Origin: JBMNMU01 sp050953505
GTDB taxonomy: Bacteria > Bacillota > Clostridia > Peptostreptococcales > Anaerovoracaceae
Reading direction: 5' to 3'
DNA length: 64,000 nucleotides
NCBI GenBank assembly: GCA_050953505.1
Contig: JBMNMU010000001.1
Location: 1,302,001-1,366,000, forward strand
Shown here: positions 18,002 to 26,327 of the stretch, piece after piece
Layout: every line of letters starts with the position of its first letter
Numbering within the stretch: the first letter of the stretch is position 1
The notes under the pieces: model-generated
Database searches by the model: none
The model's input: the letters and a program-made list of their open reading frames with translations, nothing else
Told to the model about the DNA's origin: nothing
Translations under genes and position numbers: made by a program

Positions 18002-18748
18002 TTAGAAATTAATAATTTCCATAAAATCTGTTGGGCTCAAGCTTGCTCCTCCCACCAGAGCTCCATCAATTTCCTCCATATTCATTAGCTCTGATGCATT
18101 GGAGGGCTTTACGCTTCCGCCATATTGTATGATTATATTCTCAGAAACTTCATCTCCGTAAAGCTCCTCTAATATTTTTCGTATATATCCACACATTTCA
18201 TTGGCTTGTTCCTTTGAAGCCGTTCGTCCCGTTCCAATAGCCCAAACAGGTTCATAGGCAATGACTAGATTGTTAGCCTGATCTGCCGTTATATCCCTTA
18301 GGGCATGAACAAGCTGAGTTTTGACAACAGTAAAAGCTCGATTAGCATCCCTTTCTTCCAATGTCTCGCCAACACAGAGTATCGGAATAATATGGTGTTT
18401 AAAAGCAGTATGAAGCTTTTTATTGATGGTTTCATCCGTTTCATTAAAAAATTGCCTTCGCTCAGAGTGACCTATAATACAATGAGTTACCCCTATTTCA
18501 GTTAGCATTTTTGCAGAAATCTCTCCGGTATAAGCTCCTTGCTCTTCAAAGTGCATATTCTGGGCCCCAAGCTTAATCCCTGTTCCTGAAAAAGCTTCCG
18601 CCAATACAGGTAGCTGCGTATAGGGTGCACAGATGCCAGCTTGCACATCGGTATCTTTGTATAATGTCTTGAATTCCTCTGCGAAAGCAATAGCTTCCTC
18701 TATCGTTTTAAACATCTTCCAGTTTCCTGCTATAAATGGTCTTCTCAA
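18002..18748 (-). CDS. tpiA: Triosephosphate isomerase
   Basis: A 248-aa TIM-barrel enzyme that interconverts dihydroxyacetone phosphate and glyceraldehyde 3-phosphate. GNWKM (8-12), IIGHSERR with the catalytic His, AYEPVWAIGTG with the catalytic Glu, and the phosphate-binding GGSVKP and GGASL segments are all intact. It is part of the gap-pgk-tpiA-eno run, 22 bases after pgk. Confidence 0.97.
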   Translation of the reverse strand: MRRPFIAGNWKMFKTIEEAIAFAEEFKTLYKDTDVQAGICAPYTQLPVLAEAFSGTGIKLGAQNMHFEEQGAYTGEISAKMLTEIGVTHCIIGHSERRQFFNETDETINKKLHTAFKHHIIPILCVGETLEERDANRAFTVVKTQLVHALRDITADQANNLVIAYEPVWAIGTGRTASKEQANEMCGYIRKILEELYGDEVSENIIIQYGGSVKPSNASELMNMEEIDGALVGGASLSPTDFMEIINF

Positions 18749-18770
18749 TATTTATTACCTCCGGTATTGT

Positions 18771-19958
18771 TTATTTACTCTGTAACGCCGCTATGCCAGG
18801 TAGCTCCTTGCCTTCGAGAAATTCAAGAGACGCACCGCCTCCTGTGGAAATGTGTGTCATCTTGTCAGCAAGTCCATATTGTTCAACAGCTGCTGCAGAA
18901 TCTCCCCCTCCGATAATAGTCATTCCATCGCTTGCCGCTAGAGCCTCTGCAACACTGCGAGTGCCTTTTGTGAAGCTAGGCATTTCAAAAACACCCATTG
19001 GGCCATTCCATATGATGGTTTTGGCCTTTTTTATTTCCTCGCTGAACAATGCCATGGTCTTTTCCCCAATATCCAATCCCATCCAATCTGCAGGGATTTT
19101 GTTATAATCGAAGATGGCTGTTTCTGCATCATTGTCAAAAGTCTTAGCTGCGGTCACATCAATAGGAAGCAGCAGCTTCACACCTTTATCCTCCGCTTTC
19201 TTTAATAGCTCTGTGGCCATTTCGACTTTGCTTTCATCTAGCAGAGAAGTCCCGATTTCATAGCCCTGGGCTTTAAAGAAGGTGTATGACATCCCTCCCC
19301 CAATAATGAGTACGTCTACCTTATTTAAAAGGTTTTCGATAACGGGAATTTTATCTCCAATCTTCGCCCCACCCATAATAGCAAGAAAAGGTCTTTCAGG
19401 CTTTTCGATAGCATTACCAAGGAATTGGACTTCTTGCTCCATTAAAAAGCCAGCAACAGCAGGCAAATACTCTGCAATACCTGCAGTTGAGGAATGAGCT
19501 CTATGGGCAGTGCCAAAGGCATCATTCACATAAATTTCTCCAAGATTAGCAAGCTCCTTTGAAAACTCTGGTCCATTCTTGGTTTCTTCTGGACGAAATC
19601 TTAGATTTTCTAGAAGCATTACTTCACTAGGCGAAAGTTTTTTCGCTTCCTCCACTATCTTTGAATCCACTACTTGATCAGATGATATGAATTTAATAGG
19701 TTTATTTAATAGCTCTGACAATCTATCAGCTACTGGCTTCATGGAGTATTTCATATCCGCCTTACCGTCGGGACGGCCAAGATGAGACATTAATATAATA
19801 CAAGCGCCATGGTCTATTAGATAATTTATAGTAGGAAGGGAACTGGCAATCCTTCTATCATCGGTGATATTACCCTTCTCGTCTAAAGGGACATTGAAAT
19901 CACATCTTACAATGACTCTTTTTCCCTGTATGTCAATATCTTTAATGGTCTTTTTCAT
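18771..19958 (-). CDS. pgk: Phosphoglycerate kinase
   Basis: A 395-aa enzyme that makes ATP and 3-phosphoglycerate from 1,3-bisphosphoglycerate. Diagnostic segments are VIVRCDFNVPLD, SHLGRPDG, the ATP-site GGAKIGDK and the hinge/GGGDSAAAVE near the C-terminus. A longer reading begins at 19985 inside gap. The ATG at 19958 has AAAGGGA about 10 bases upstream and gives the family's usual N-terminus (KKTIKDIDIQGK). The start lies 4 bases after the gap stop, implying tight coupling. Confidence 0.97.
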   Translation of the reverse strand: MKKTIKDIDIQGKRVIVRCDFNVPLDEKGNITDDRRIASSLPTINYLIDHGACIILMSHLGRPDGKADMKYSMKPVADRLSELLNKPIKFISSDQVVDSKIVEEAKKLSPSEVMLLENLRFRPEETKNGPEFSKELANLGEIYVNDAFGTAHRAHSSTAGIAEYLPAVAGFLMEQEVQFLGNAIEKPERPFLAIMGGAKIGDKIPVIENLLNKVDVLIIGGGMSYTFFKAQGYEIGTSLLDESKVEMATELLKKAEDKGVKLLLPIDVTAAKTFDNDAETAIFDYNKIPADWMGLDIGEKTMALFSEEIKKAKTIIWNGPMGVFEMPSFTKGTRSVAEALAASDGMTIIGGGDSAAAVEQYGLADKMTHISTGGGASLEFLEGKELPGIAALQSK

Positions 19959-19962
19959 AACT

Positions 19963-20973
19963 TTACAATCCCTTTCTAACAACATATTCCATCAAATCTA
20001 CTACTCTGCTTGAATATCCCCATTCATTGTCATACCAGGAGACCAACTTTACCATATTATCTTCTATAACCATTGTGGATAAAGCGTCTATGACAGAGGA
20101 TCTAGAATCGCCCTTATAATCAACTGATACTAGCGGTTCTTCTGAATATCCTAAAATTCCCTTTAGCTCTCCCTCAGCCGCATTTTTCAATGCTGCGTTT
20201 ACTTCTTCCTTTGTTGTGCTTCTTTCAAGATTGAATACAATGTCTACTACTGAGACGGCAGCTGTAGGTACCCTCATAGCCATGCCATTCAATTTCCCTT
20301 TTAGTTGAGGCAGTACTAGTGAAACAGCCTTTGCAGCTCCAGTTGATGTGGGAATAATTGAAAGTGCTGCTGCTCTTGCCCTTCTCAAATCCTTATGAGG
20401 AAGATCCAATATTCTCTGATCGTTAGTATAGGAATGAATAGTTGTCATTAATCCACTCACAATACCAAATTCTGCATCAATAACCTTTGCAAAGGGAGCC
20501 AAGCAGTTCGTAGTACAGGATGCATTAGAAATGATATGATGCTCTGCAGGATCATATTTGTCTTCATTAACTCCCATGACGATAGTAATATCTTCGTTAG
20601 TAGCAGGAGCTGAAATGATTACTTTTTTTGCGCCTGCTTTAATGTGTTTTTCTGCATCCGCTTTTTTTGTAAACAAACCAGTGGCTTCTAGTACTAAATC
20701 AACCCCTAATTCCTTCCAAGGAAGCTCTTCGGGATTTTTTGATGCAAGTATTTTTACTTCCTTTCCCCCTACAAGGATAGAATCGCCCTTTACTTCAACG
20801 GTTTCATTAAATTTACCAAAACAACTGTCATACTTTAATAGATGCGCAAGTGTTGAAGGATCTGTAATATCATTGATTGCTACGATTTCTAAGTTGCTAT
20901 CCTTTTCCAATGCAATTTTAAATGCATTTCTTCCGATTCGGCCAAATCCATTAATTCCAATCTTGGTTTTCAT
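19963..20973 (-). CDS. gap: Glyceraldehyde-3-phosphate dehydrogenase
   Basis: A 336-aa NAD-dependent GAPDH. The Rossmann GINGFGRIGRNAF is at 5-17, the catalytic SNASCTTNCLAP has its Cys near 153, and TGAAKAV and WYDNEWGYS mark the C-terminal half. Asp-rich NDITD fits NAD rather than NADP preference. It lies 42 bases after rpoN. In many Firmicutes a CggR repressor gene precedes gap; none is present here, so control of this operon must differ. Confidence 0.97.
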   Translation of the reverse strand: MKTKIGINGFGRIGRNAFKIALEKDSNLEIVAINDITDPSTLAHLLKYDSCFGKFNETVEVKGDSILVGGKEVKILASKNPEELPWKELGVDLVLEATGLFTKKADAEKHIKAGAKKVIISAPATNEDITIVMGVNEDKYDPAEHHIISNASCTTNCLAPFAKVIDAEFGIVSGLMTTIHSYTNDQRILDLPHKDLRRARAAALSIIPTSTGAAKAVSLVLPQLKGKLNGMAMRVPTAAVSVVDIVFNLERSTTKEEVNAALKNAAEGELKGILGYSEEPLVSVDYKGDSRSSVIDALSTMVIEDNMVKLVSWYDNEWGYSSRVVDLMEYVVRKGL

Positions 20974-21015
20974 AATATACCCCCTGAAATCATATTAGTA
21001 GTATTACTATCTGCA

Positions 21016-22461
21016 TTAGTACCTTTTTCGTTTTGACGAAGATGGTATACCCATTTCATCTCGATATTTGGCAACTGTTCTTCTGGAAATGTCAATTCCT
21101 TTCTGTGCAAGGGCTTCTTTCATCGCTTGATCACTAAGAGGCTCTTTTGGGTTTTCATTGTCCACGAGCTCTTTTATAAAGGTTTTTATGCTTTCGGAGG
21201 AAATGTCCTCACCGTCGCTTCCAGAAACACCACTGGTAAAGAAATATTTTAATTCAAAAACACCTCGTGGGCTTTGCATATATTTCCCATTTATTGAGCG
21301 ACTTACTGTTGATTCATGAATGCCCACTTCATCTGCAATTTGTTTTAAAGTCAATGTATGAAGATACTTAGGTCCCTTCTCGAAAAAGTCAATTTGATGC
21401 TTTACGATTGCGCTTACCACATTATATATGGTTTGACGTCTTTGTTCTATGCTTTTTATTAACCAGAGTGCAGAATTCAGTCTTCCCGATAAAAATTTAT
21501 TAATACTAGATTCTTTGTCAGATTCCATAAGCATTCGTTGATATTGTGAGCTTATGTTGAGTCTAGGTGCGCTACTTTCTGTCACAGTAACCACATATTC
21601 GCCGTCAATTTTTTCAACCACAACATCAGGAACAATATATCTAGTTTCCCTAGAGGAAGAAAATTCCCTCCCAGGCTTTGGTTCAAGGGTTCGTATCATG
21701 TCGCTGATTTCTTGAATTTCTTTTACTGAAACATTAAGACATTTCGATATATTATTTAAGCGGTTTGCTGCTATATCTTCTAAATGATTATTTATTACTT
21801 CTCTGATTAGAGGATTGTCATTATTCTGGTGGACAAGCTGGATTAACAAGCATTCCCTTAGATCCCTTGCCCCCACCCCAATGGGGTCAAAGGTATGAAT
21901 CGCTTCCAGAGCTTCGTGAACTGCTTCTTCTGTCAAATTAAATTTCCCCGCTATTTCCTCGGGAGATAATGTCATGTAGCCATTCTCATCTAAGCACTCA
22001 ATTATGTACCTGCCTGCTTGCCTACTACTAGGTTTAATAGGTGCAAATTGCAGCTGAAACAAAAGGTGCTCCGTTAAAGTAATCTCTGAAGGCACATATT
22101 GCTCGTAAGCATTTTCTTTTGGCTCAGGATTGTATTCTGTTTGTTTATAACTTATATCATCATACTTTGTTTCTTCGAAATACTCTGCCCAGTCAATTTC
22201 TTCTCCTTTTGAGGAGTGGAGCTCCTCTTCATGTTTTTCCGCAGAGGTTTCTATGGTGCTTTCGGGAACACTTCCATCTTTTTCATGGTTTTCCGTATCA
22301 GGTGGAGACAAATCTAAAACAGGATTGGTCAGAAGCTGTTCTTCAACATAGCTTTCCAGCTCTTGGGTATTGAACTGCAATATCTGTATCGCCTGAATAA
22401 GCTCAGGCGTCATCACCAATTTTTGGGTTTGCTCAATAGTTAGATCATATCCTAATCTCAT
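21016..22461 (-). CDS. rpoN: RNA polymerase sigma-54 factor
   Basis: A 481-aa sigma-54. The N-terminal Gln/Leu-rich activator-interaction region (YDLTIEQTQKLVMTPEL-type) is followed by an acidic linker (about 50-110), the core-binding domain (about 120-300), and a DNA-binding region with the helix-turn-helix (GIHESTVSRSINGKY) and the RpoN box RRTVAKYR close to the C-terminus. The ATG at 22461 has GAGG 6 bases upstream; a GTG at 22473 is less likely. No enhancer-binding activator gene is in the window, and I did not find a convincing -24/-12 promoter by eye. Confidence 0.95.
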   Translation of the reverse strand: MRLGYDLTIEQTQKLVMTPELIQAIQILQFNTQELESYVEEQLLTNPVLDLSPPDTENHEKDGSVPESTIETSAEKHEEELHSSKGEEIDWAEYFEETKYDDISYKQTEYNPEPKENAYEQYVPSEITLTEHLLFQLQFAPIKPSSRQAGRYIIECLDENGYMTLSPEEIAGKFNLTEEAVHEALEAIHTFDPIGVGARDLRECLLIQLVHQNNDNPLIREVINNHLEDIAANRLNNISKCLNVSVKEIQEISDMIRTLEPKPGREFSSSRETRYIVPDVVVEKIDGEYVVTVTESSAPRLNISSQYQRMLMESDKESSINKFLSGRLNSALWLIKSIEQRRQTIYNVVSAIVKHQIDFFEKGPKYLHTLTLKQIADEVGIHESTVSRSINGKYMQSPRGVFELKYFFTSGVSGSDGEDISSESIKTFIKELVDNENPKEPLSDQAMKEALAQKGIDISRRTVAKYRDEMGIPSSSKRKRY

Positions 22462-22910
22462 AAAGAACCTCACAACATTCTGCCTAAAGCACGATACTGC
22501 TCAGGCAGGATTTATACTTTCTGTGCTTTTTATACATAAAATACCGAATCGTTTTTTCTTTGAATATTATAGCATAAACGTAATATGTCACAGCAACACC
22601 TACGGCAGCCTTCTAACTTCTATTATAGCATAAACTTCTATTGATATTATGGCGTTGCAACAATGGAGTTATTGTTAGGGAGAAGAATGCCTCTTAACTT
22701 AATAACTCATTCATTATAACATACATAAAAGTCTCTTAATGATAACTAAATACTATTGCCTCTTAATTATATCATAATCAAAAGTCATCTTATGATACAA
22801 AAAATTTTACCCCAAGTAACGCCGTACTAATTATCGAGGGATTTATTATATCATAACACAACCTATCTTACTCATTTATATTTTCTCCTCTTTATTCTAT
22901 TTAATGACTT
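22462..22910 (-). promoter_or_regulatory. 449-bp non-coding region with five extended -10 motifs upstream of rpoN-gap
   Basis: No gene is visible. On the minus strand the motif TATGNTATAAT, an extended -10, occurs five times: 22566-22576, 22622-22632, 22713-22723, 22766-22776 and 22845-22855. A related direct repeat TGCCTCTTAA (plus strand) is at 22688-22697 and 22757-22766, with a weaker copy near 22731-22739. The region faces rpoN and the glycolytic genes, so several tandem promoters, or decayed repeat units, are possible. Confidence 0.55.
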
Positions 22911-23381
22911 TTATACAAGTTCAGGAAATCCAAGCTGTCTCAAGGCTTCAAAAAGAACAATGTTTGCAGAATTTGCTAAATTTAAGGACCTAAGCTTGAT
23001 ATTATCACTCATAGGAATTCGTATGCACCTATCCTCATACTTACTAATAAATTCTACGGGCAAGCCTGCTGTTTCCTTCCCAAAAATAATCATTGCATTA
23101 TCTTCATATTTAATCTCTGTATAAATCTTCTTTGCTTTTGTGGTTGCTAAATAAAAGGGCCAGTCTTGATATTTTTCTAAGAAAGATAAAAGACTTTTAT
23201 GCACTTCTAAATCCACTAAAGGCCAGTAATCTAGCCCTGCACGTCTTAACGCTTTGTCTTCTATAGAAAAGCCTAGAGGCTCAACTAAATGTAGCTTTGT
23301 GCCTGTTGCAGCACAGGTCCTAGCAATATTTCCAGTGTTAGGTGGAATTTCAGGTTCAACCAATACAATATGAATGCTCAT
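22911..23381 (-). CDS. trmL: tRNA (cytidine/uridine-34 2'-O)-methyltransferase TrmL
   Basis: A 156-aa SPOUT-class methyltransferase, the short TrmL/YibK type with no extra RNA-binding domain. PEIPPNTGNIARTCA near the N-terminus, FGKETAGLP, and the knotted C-terminal IPM followed by SLNLANSANIVLFE are diagnostic. It methylates the wobble ribose of tRNA-Leu species using SAM. The ATG at 23381 has GAGGAG 8 bases upstream and gives the family's MSIHIVLVEPEIP start; a longer reading from 23405 is unlikely. Confidence 0.93.
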   Translation of the reverse strand: MSIHIVLVEPEIPPNTGNIARTCAATGTKLHLVEPLGFSIEDKALRRAGLDYWPLVDLEVHKSLLSFLEKYQDWPFYLATTKAKKIYTEIKYEDNAMIIFGKETAGLPVEFISKYEDRCIRIPMSDNIKLRSLNLANSANIVLFEALRQLGFPELV

Positions 23382-23432
23382 AATTCTATCTCCTCTCAAT
23401 TTCATATCATAATAAATTTTTGAAGTTTTTTA

Positions 23433-23461
23433 AAGACAATTTTACTTTTCTACGGTATAAT
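23433..23461 (+). promoter_or_regulatory. Putative promoter of hom
   Basis: AAGACA (23433-23438), a 17-base spacer and a perfect TATAAT (23456-23461). The roughly 95-base leader holds a 7-bp stem ACAGGCT/AGCCTGT (23480-23486, 23522-23528) but no recognised riboswitch. Confidence 0.55.
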
Positions 23462-23562
23462 GCTAATAATTGCCGAAAAACAGGCTATAGAGCAAAATTT
23501 TAATAGGACATCTAATGGATAAGCCTGTATAAAAGACAAATTTTTAGGAGGTTCTTAATTAA

Positions 23563-24852
23563 ATGAAAAAAATAAATGTTGGATTACTTGGATTCGGTAA
23601 TGTGGGTATTGGTACTTATAACACATTACAAATGAATAAAAAAAGTATTGAGGAAACAACAGGTGTTTCTATTGAAATAACAAAGCTACTTGTAAACGAT
23701 ATAAATAAAAACAGAGGCGTAGAAATACCACAGGGTACGCTAACAAATAATCCTGAGGATATTCTATCAAATCCGGATATTGACATTGTTGTAGAATTAT
23801 TAGGAGGTATAGAGCCAGCCACAGAATATATGCTAACGGCTTTAAATAACAAAAAACATGTTGTCACTGCAAACAAAGCAGCTGTAGCGGCCAATTATGA
23901 AGCATTGATACAAGCAGCTAAGGAAAATCAGGTCATGTTTCGCTATGAAGCAAGTGTTGCAGGGGGTATCCCTATTTTAAATGCGTTGACTACCGCACTT
24001 ACCTCAAACCAATTTGACGAAATTCTTGGTATCGTTAACGGCACAACAAACTACATTTTAACTCAGATGACCGAATATGGGCTTGAGTATGATGATGTAT
24101 TGAAAATTGCACAGGAAAAGGGCTTTGCAGAAGCGGATCCAACAGCCGATGTGGAAGGCATAGATGTGGCAAACAAGCTTTCTATCTTGATTTCCATAGT
24201 ATTTGGTGCCCGAATTCTTCCTGAAGAAATTCCCACTACCGGGATTTCCAATATATCAAAAGATGATATTAAATTAGCTGACCAATTTGGTTACAAAATA
24301 AAACTATTAGCCACAGCTAAAAAAGTAAATAACCAGCTAGAGTGTCATGTCCAACCGGCCTTCGTTCCCAAGGATCACCCACTCGCTTCCGTTGCAAATG
24401 AATTTAATGCAGTTTTTGTTACGGGAAACGCCGTTGATGACTTGATGTTCTATGGCAAGGGAGCAGGACCACTTCCAACAGGCAGTGCTGTTATGGGTGA
24501 TATAATTGAAATAGCAAGGGCCATAGCTAAAGGCGCAGCTTTCGACTATTATTCCAATGTAACTGCTAAGAGAATGCTTCGATTTATTGGAGAAGGCCAA
24601 AATAAATATTACGTGAACTTATCGGTGAAGGATGTCCCAGGGGTTCTCGGAAGTATCAGCACAACTTTTGGGGCTTATGGTATAGGGGTAGATTCTGTAC
24701 TGCAGTTATCTAAAGAAGTCACTGCTGATAGAGATGTCCCTCTTGTTTTTATTCTCCACGAAGTCACAAGAACAAGGCTGGATGAGGCTTTAGGAAAGAT
24801 AAGTAAAGCAGGATTTGCCAGCGAAATTAAAAGTATCATAAGAGTAATGTAA
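23563..24852 (+). CDS. hom: Homoserine dehydrogenase
   Basis: A 429-aa NAD(P)-dependent enzyme that converts aspartate semialdehyde to homoserine, at the branch toward threonine and methionine. The Rossmann GFGNVGIGTY is at about 9-18, ANKAAVA and the catalytic domain signature around FAEADPTADVEG follow, and a C-terminal ACT domain starts near 350 (VKDVPGVLGSI), which gives feedback control by threonine in this family. AGGAGG precedes the ATG. It is followed without a gap by the SEC-C gene. The other aspartate-pathway genes (lysC, dapA) lie 13 kb away on the other strand. Confidence 0.95.
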   Translation: MKKINVGLLGFGNVGIGTYNTLQMNKKSIEETTGVSIEITKLLVNDINKNRGVEIPQGTLTNNPEDILSNPDIDIVVELLGGIEPATEYMLTALNNKKHVVTANKAAVAANYEALIQAAKENQVMFRYEASVAGGIPILNALTTALTSNQFDEILGIVNGTTNYILTQMTEYGLEYDDVLKIAQEKGFAEADPTADVEGIDVANKLSILISIVFGARILPEEIPTTGISNISKDDIKLADQFGYKIKLLATAKKVNNQLECHVQPAFVPKDHPLASVANEFNAVFVTGNAVDDLMFYGKGAGPLPTGSAVMGDIIEIARAIAKGAAFDYYSNVTAKRMLRFIGEGQNKYYVNLSVKDVPGVLGSISTTFGAYGIGVDSVLQLSKEVTADRDVPLVFILHEVTRTRLDEALGKISKAGFASEIKSIIRVM

Positions 24853-24878
24853 TGATGTATTTAGAGGAGGAACAATCC

Positions 24879-25376
24879 ATGAGCTTATATGAGCAATGGG
24901 AAGATTTGATTGGGAATCAAACAGAAGAAACTTTTGATGAATTCTGGACCGAGTACAGCTCTACAGAAAAAAGAATTTATAGCGACATTTTAGACCATTA
25001 TGAAAACAGTGTAACAGGAGCCTTCCAGGATCTAGCTGAAAAATATGATGCACGCCCTGTTATATTTATGGGATTCTTAGATGGAATCAACTCCAGCCTA
25101 CGAAAAGAGCAGGATCTAAAAAAATTTGACGAAAATTCCGAAGTAAACCTGGATATCAATTTCGAAAAATTATTTTTCAATATGCTAGAGGCTAAAGCTG
25201 ATTACCTATATACTCTACCACAATGGAGCAATATATTGACCGAAGAAAAAATGCAGGAAATAATTAAGGCTCATAAGAAGTCCAAAACCTTAGTCAAGGA
25301 AAAAGCACCTGGCCGAAACGACCCTTGCCCTTGCGGAAGCGGAAAAAAGTATAAAAAGTGCTGTGGAGCCATATAA
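24879..25376 (+). CDS. SEC-C zinc-motif protein
   Basis: A 165-aa soluble, mostly helical protein that ends in a SEC-C motif (GRNDPCPCGSGKKYKKCC), the Cys-rich zinc-binding tail first described in SecA. The N-terminal 140 residues match no family I recognise. An ATG overlapping the hom stop (24852) lacks a binding site. The ATG at 24879 has GAGGAGG 8 bases upstream and is preferred. SEC-C tails often serve as protein or ribosome docking modules, but no function can be claimed. It is probably co-transcribed with hom. Confidence 0.75.
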   Translation: MSLYEQWEDLIGNQTEETFDEFWTEYSSTEKRIYSDILDHYENSVTGAFQDLAEKYDARPVIFMGFLDGINSSLRKEQDLKKFDENSEVNLDINFEKLFFNMLEAKADYLYTLPQWSNILTEEKMQEIIKAHKKSKTLVKEKAPGRNDPCPCGSGKKYKKCCGAI

Positions 25377-25393
25377 CCTAATTACTAAAAATA

Positions 25394-25439
25394 AAAAAAC
25401 CGTCACTTTTCAAATGATTTTGATAGGTGACGGTTTTTT
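25394..25439. terminator. Bidirectional terminator between the SEC-C gene and nth
   Basis: AAAAAACCGTCAC (25394-25406) pairs with GTGACGGTTTTTT (25427-25439) around a 20-base loop. It serves both convergent genes; the nth stop codon touches the T-run. Confidence 0.9.
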
Positions 25440-26071
25440 TATTTAGACTTTTTACAGATAGGTGCTAAGGGGCATATCTCACATTTTGGTTTTCGCGATT
25501 CGCATATCCTTCTGCCGTGCCAGATCAATGCATGATGCATTTTTGTCCATTGTTCCTCAGGTAATACCTTCATTAAAGAAAGCTCTGTCTGAAGCACATT
25601 TTTTTCATTAACTAACCCAATCCGGTTCGCCACGCGGAAGACATGAGTATCCACCGCAATTCGTTGTTGACCGAAGCCGCTGGCTAAAACTACATTGGCG
25701 GATTTCCGGCCCACCCCTGGAAGGGCTATAAGCTTATCGTAGTCCTCTGGAACCTGACCATTATACTCTTTAGAAATGATTTTAGAGAGGGCTATTATAT
25801 TTTTAGCTTTTGTTCTATAGAGTCCAATACTCCTAATGATGCCTTGCAGCTCCTCCTCCTTCATCTGTGATATGGAGTGGGCATCAGGATACTTGCCAAA
25901 TAGCTTTGGCGTTACCTTGTTTACACTTGCATCCGTAGTCTGTGCGGATAGTACCACCGCTACTAAAAGTTGAAACACCGATTCAAAGCCAAGCTCGCAA
26001 TTTGCATCTGGATAAGTATCATTCAATATTTTAATTGCCCTATTAATACTTTCTTTAGATAATGTAGACAT
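25439..26071 (-). CDS. nth: Endonuclease III
   Basis: A 210-aa base-excision-repair DNA glycosylase/AP lyase for oxidised pyrimidines. The helix-hairpin-helix LPGVGRKSANVV carries the catalytic Lys, followed by VDTHVFRVANR with the catalytic Asp. The C-terminal 4Fe-4S cluster ligands are spaced C-x6-C-x2-C-x5-C, as expected. Length is standard. Confidence 0.96.
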   Translation of the reverse strand: MSTLSKESINRAIKILNDTYPDANCELGFESVFQLLVAVVLSAQTTDASVNKVTPKLFGKYPDAHSISQMKEEELQGIIRSIGLYRTKAKNIIALSKIISKEYNGQVPEDYDKLIALPGVGRKSANVVLASGFGQQRIAVDTHVFRVANRIGLVNEKNVLQTELSLMKVLPEEQWTKMHHALIWHGRRICESRKPKCEICPLAPICKKSK

Positions 26072-26327
26072 ATTTCTTCTCTAACTTCCTTTAAATATTT
26101 TTAGCTTTTCTCCTTCTACCATTGTATCATTTTTTTCGAATTTCTATCAATAAAGCTCACCTTAAAAATCTGTATAAATAACTCGAAAATCTGTATATTT
26201 TATCTGAAACTTCTAAATGATTTAAATAATTAAAATTTTGTTATAAAAACTAGTTACATTTGTGATTTTATAATGTATAATGAATTTGTAATATTCTTAA
26301 TCTTTAATATTTGATGGAGGTGTTTTA

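Noticed and set aside
21016..22461. Local sigma-54 (-24/-12) promoters to match rpoN
   Set aside because: No convincing TGGCAC-N5-TTGC site was found by eye upstream of the window's operons.
22566..22855. CRISPR-like array
   Set aside because: The repeated unit is only 11 bases, spacers are irregular, and the motif is a promoter -10; no cas genes are present.
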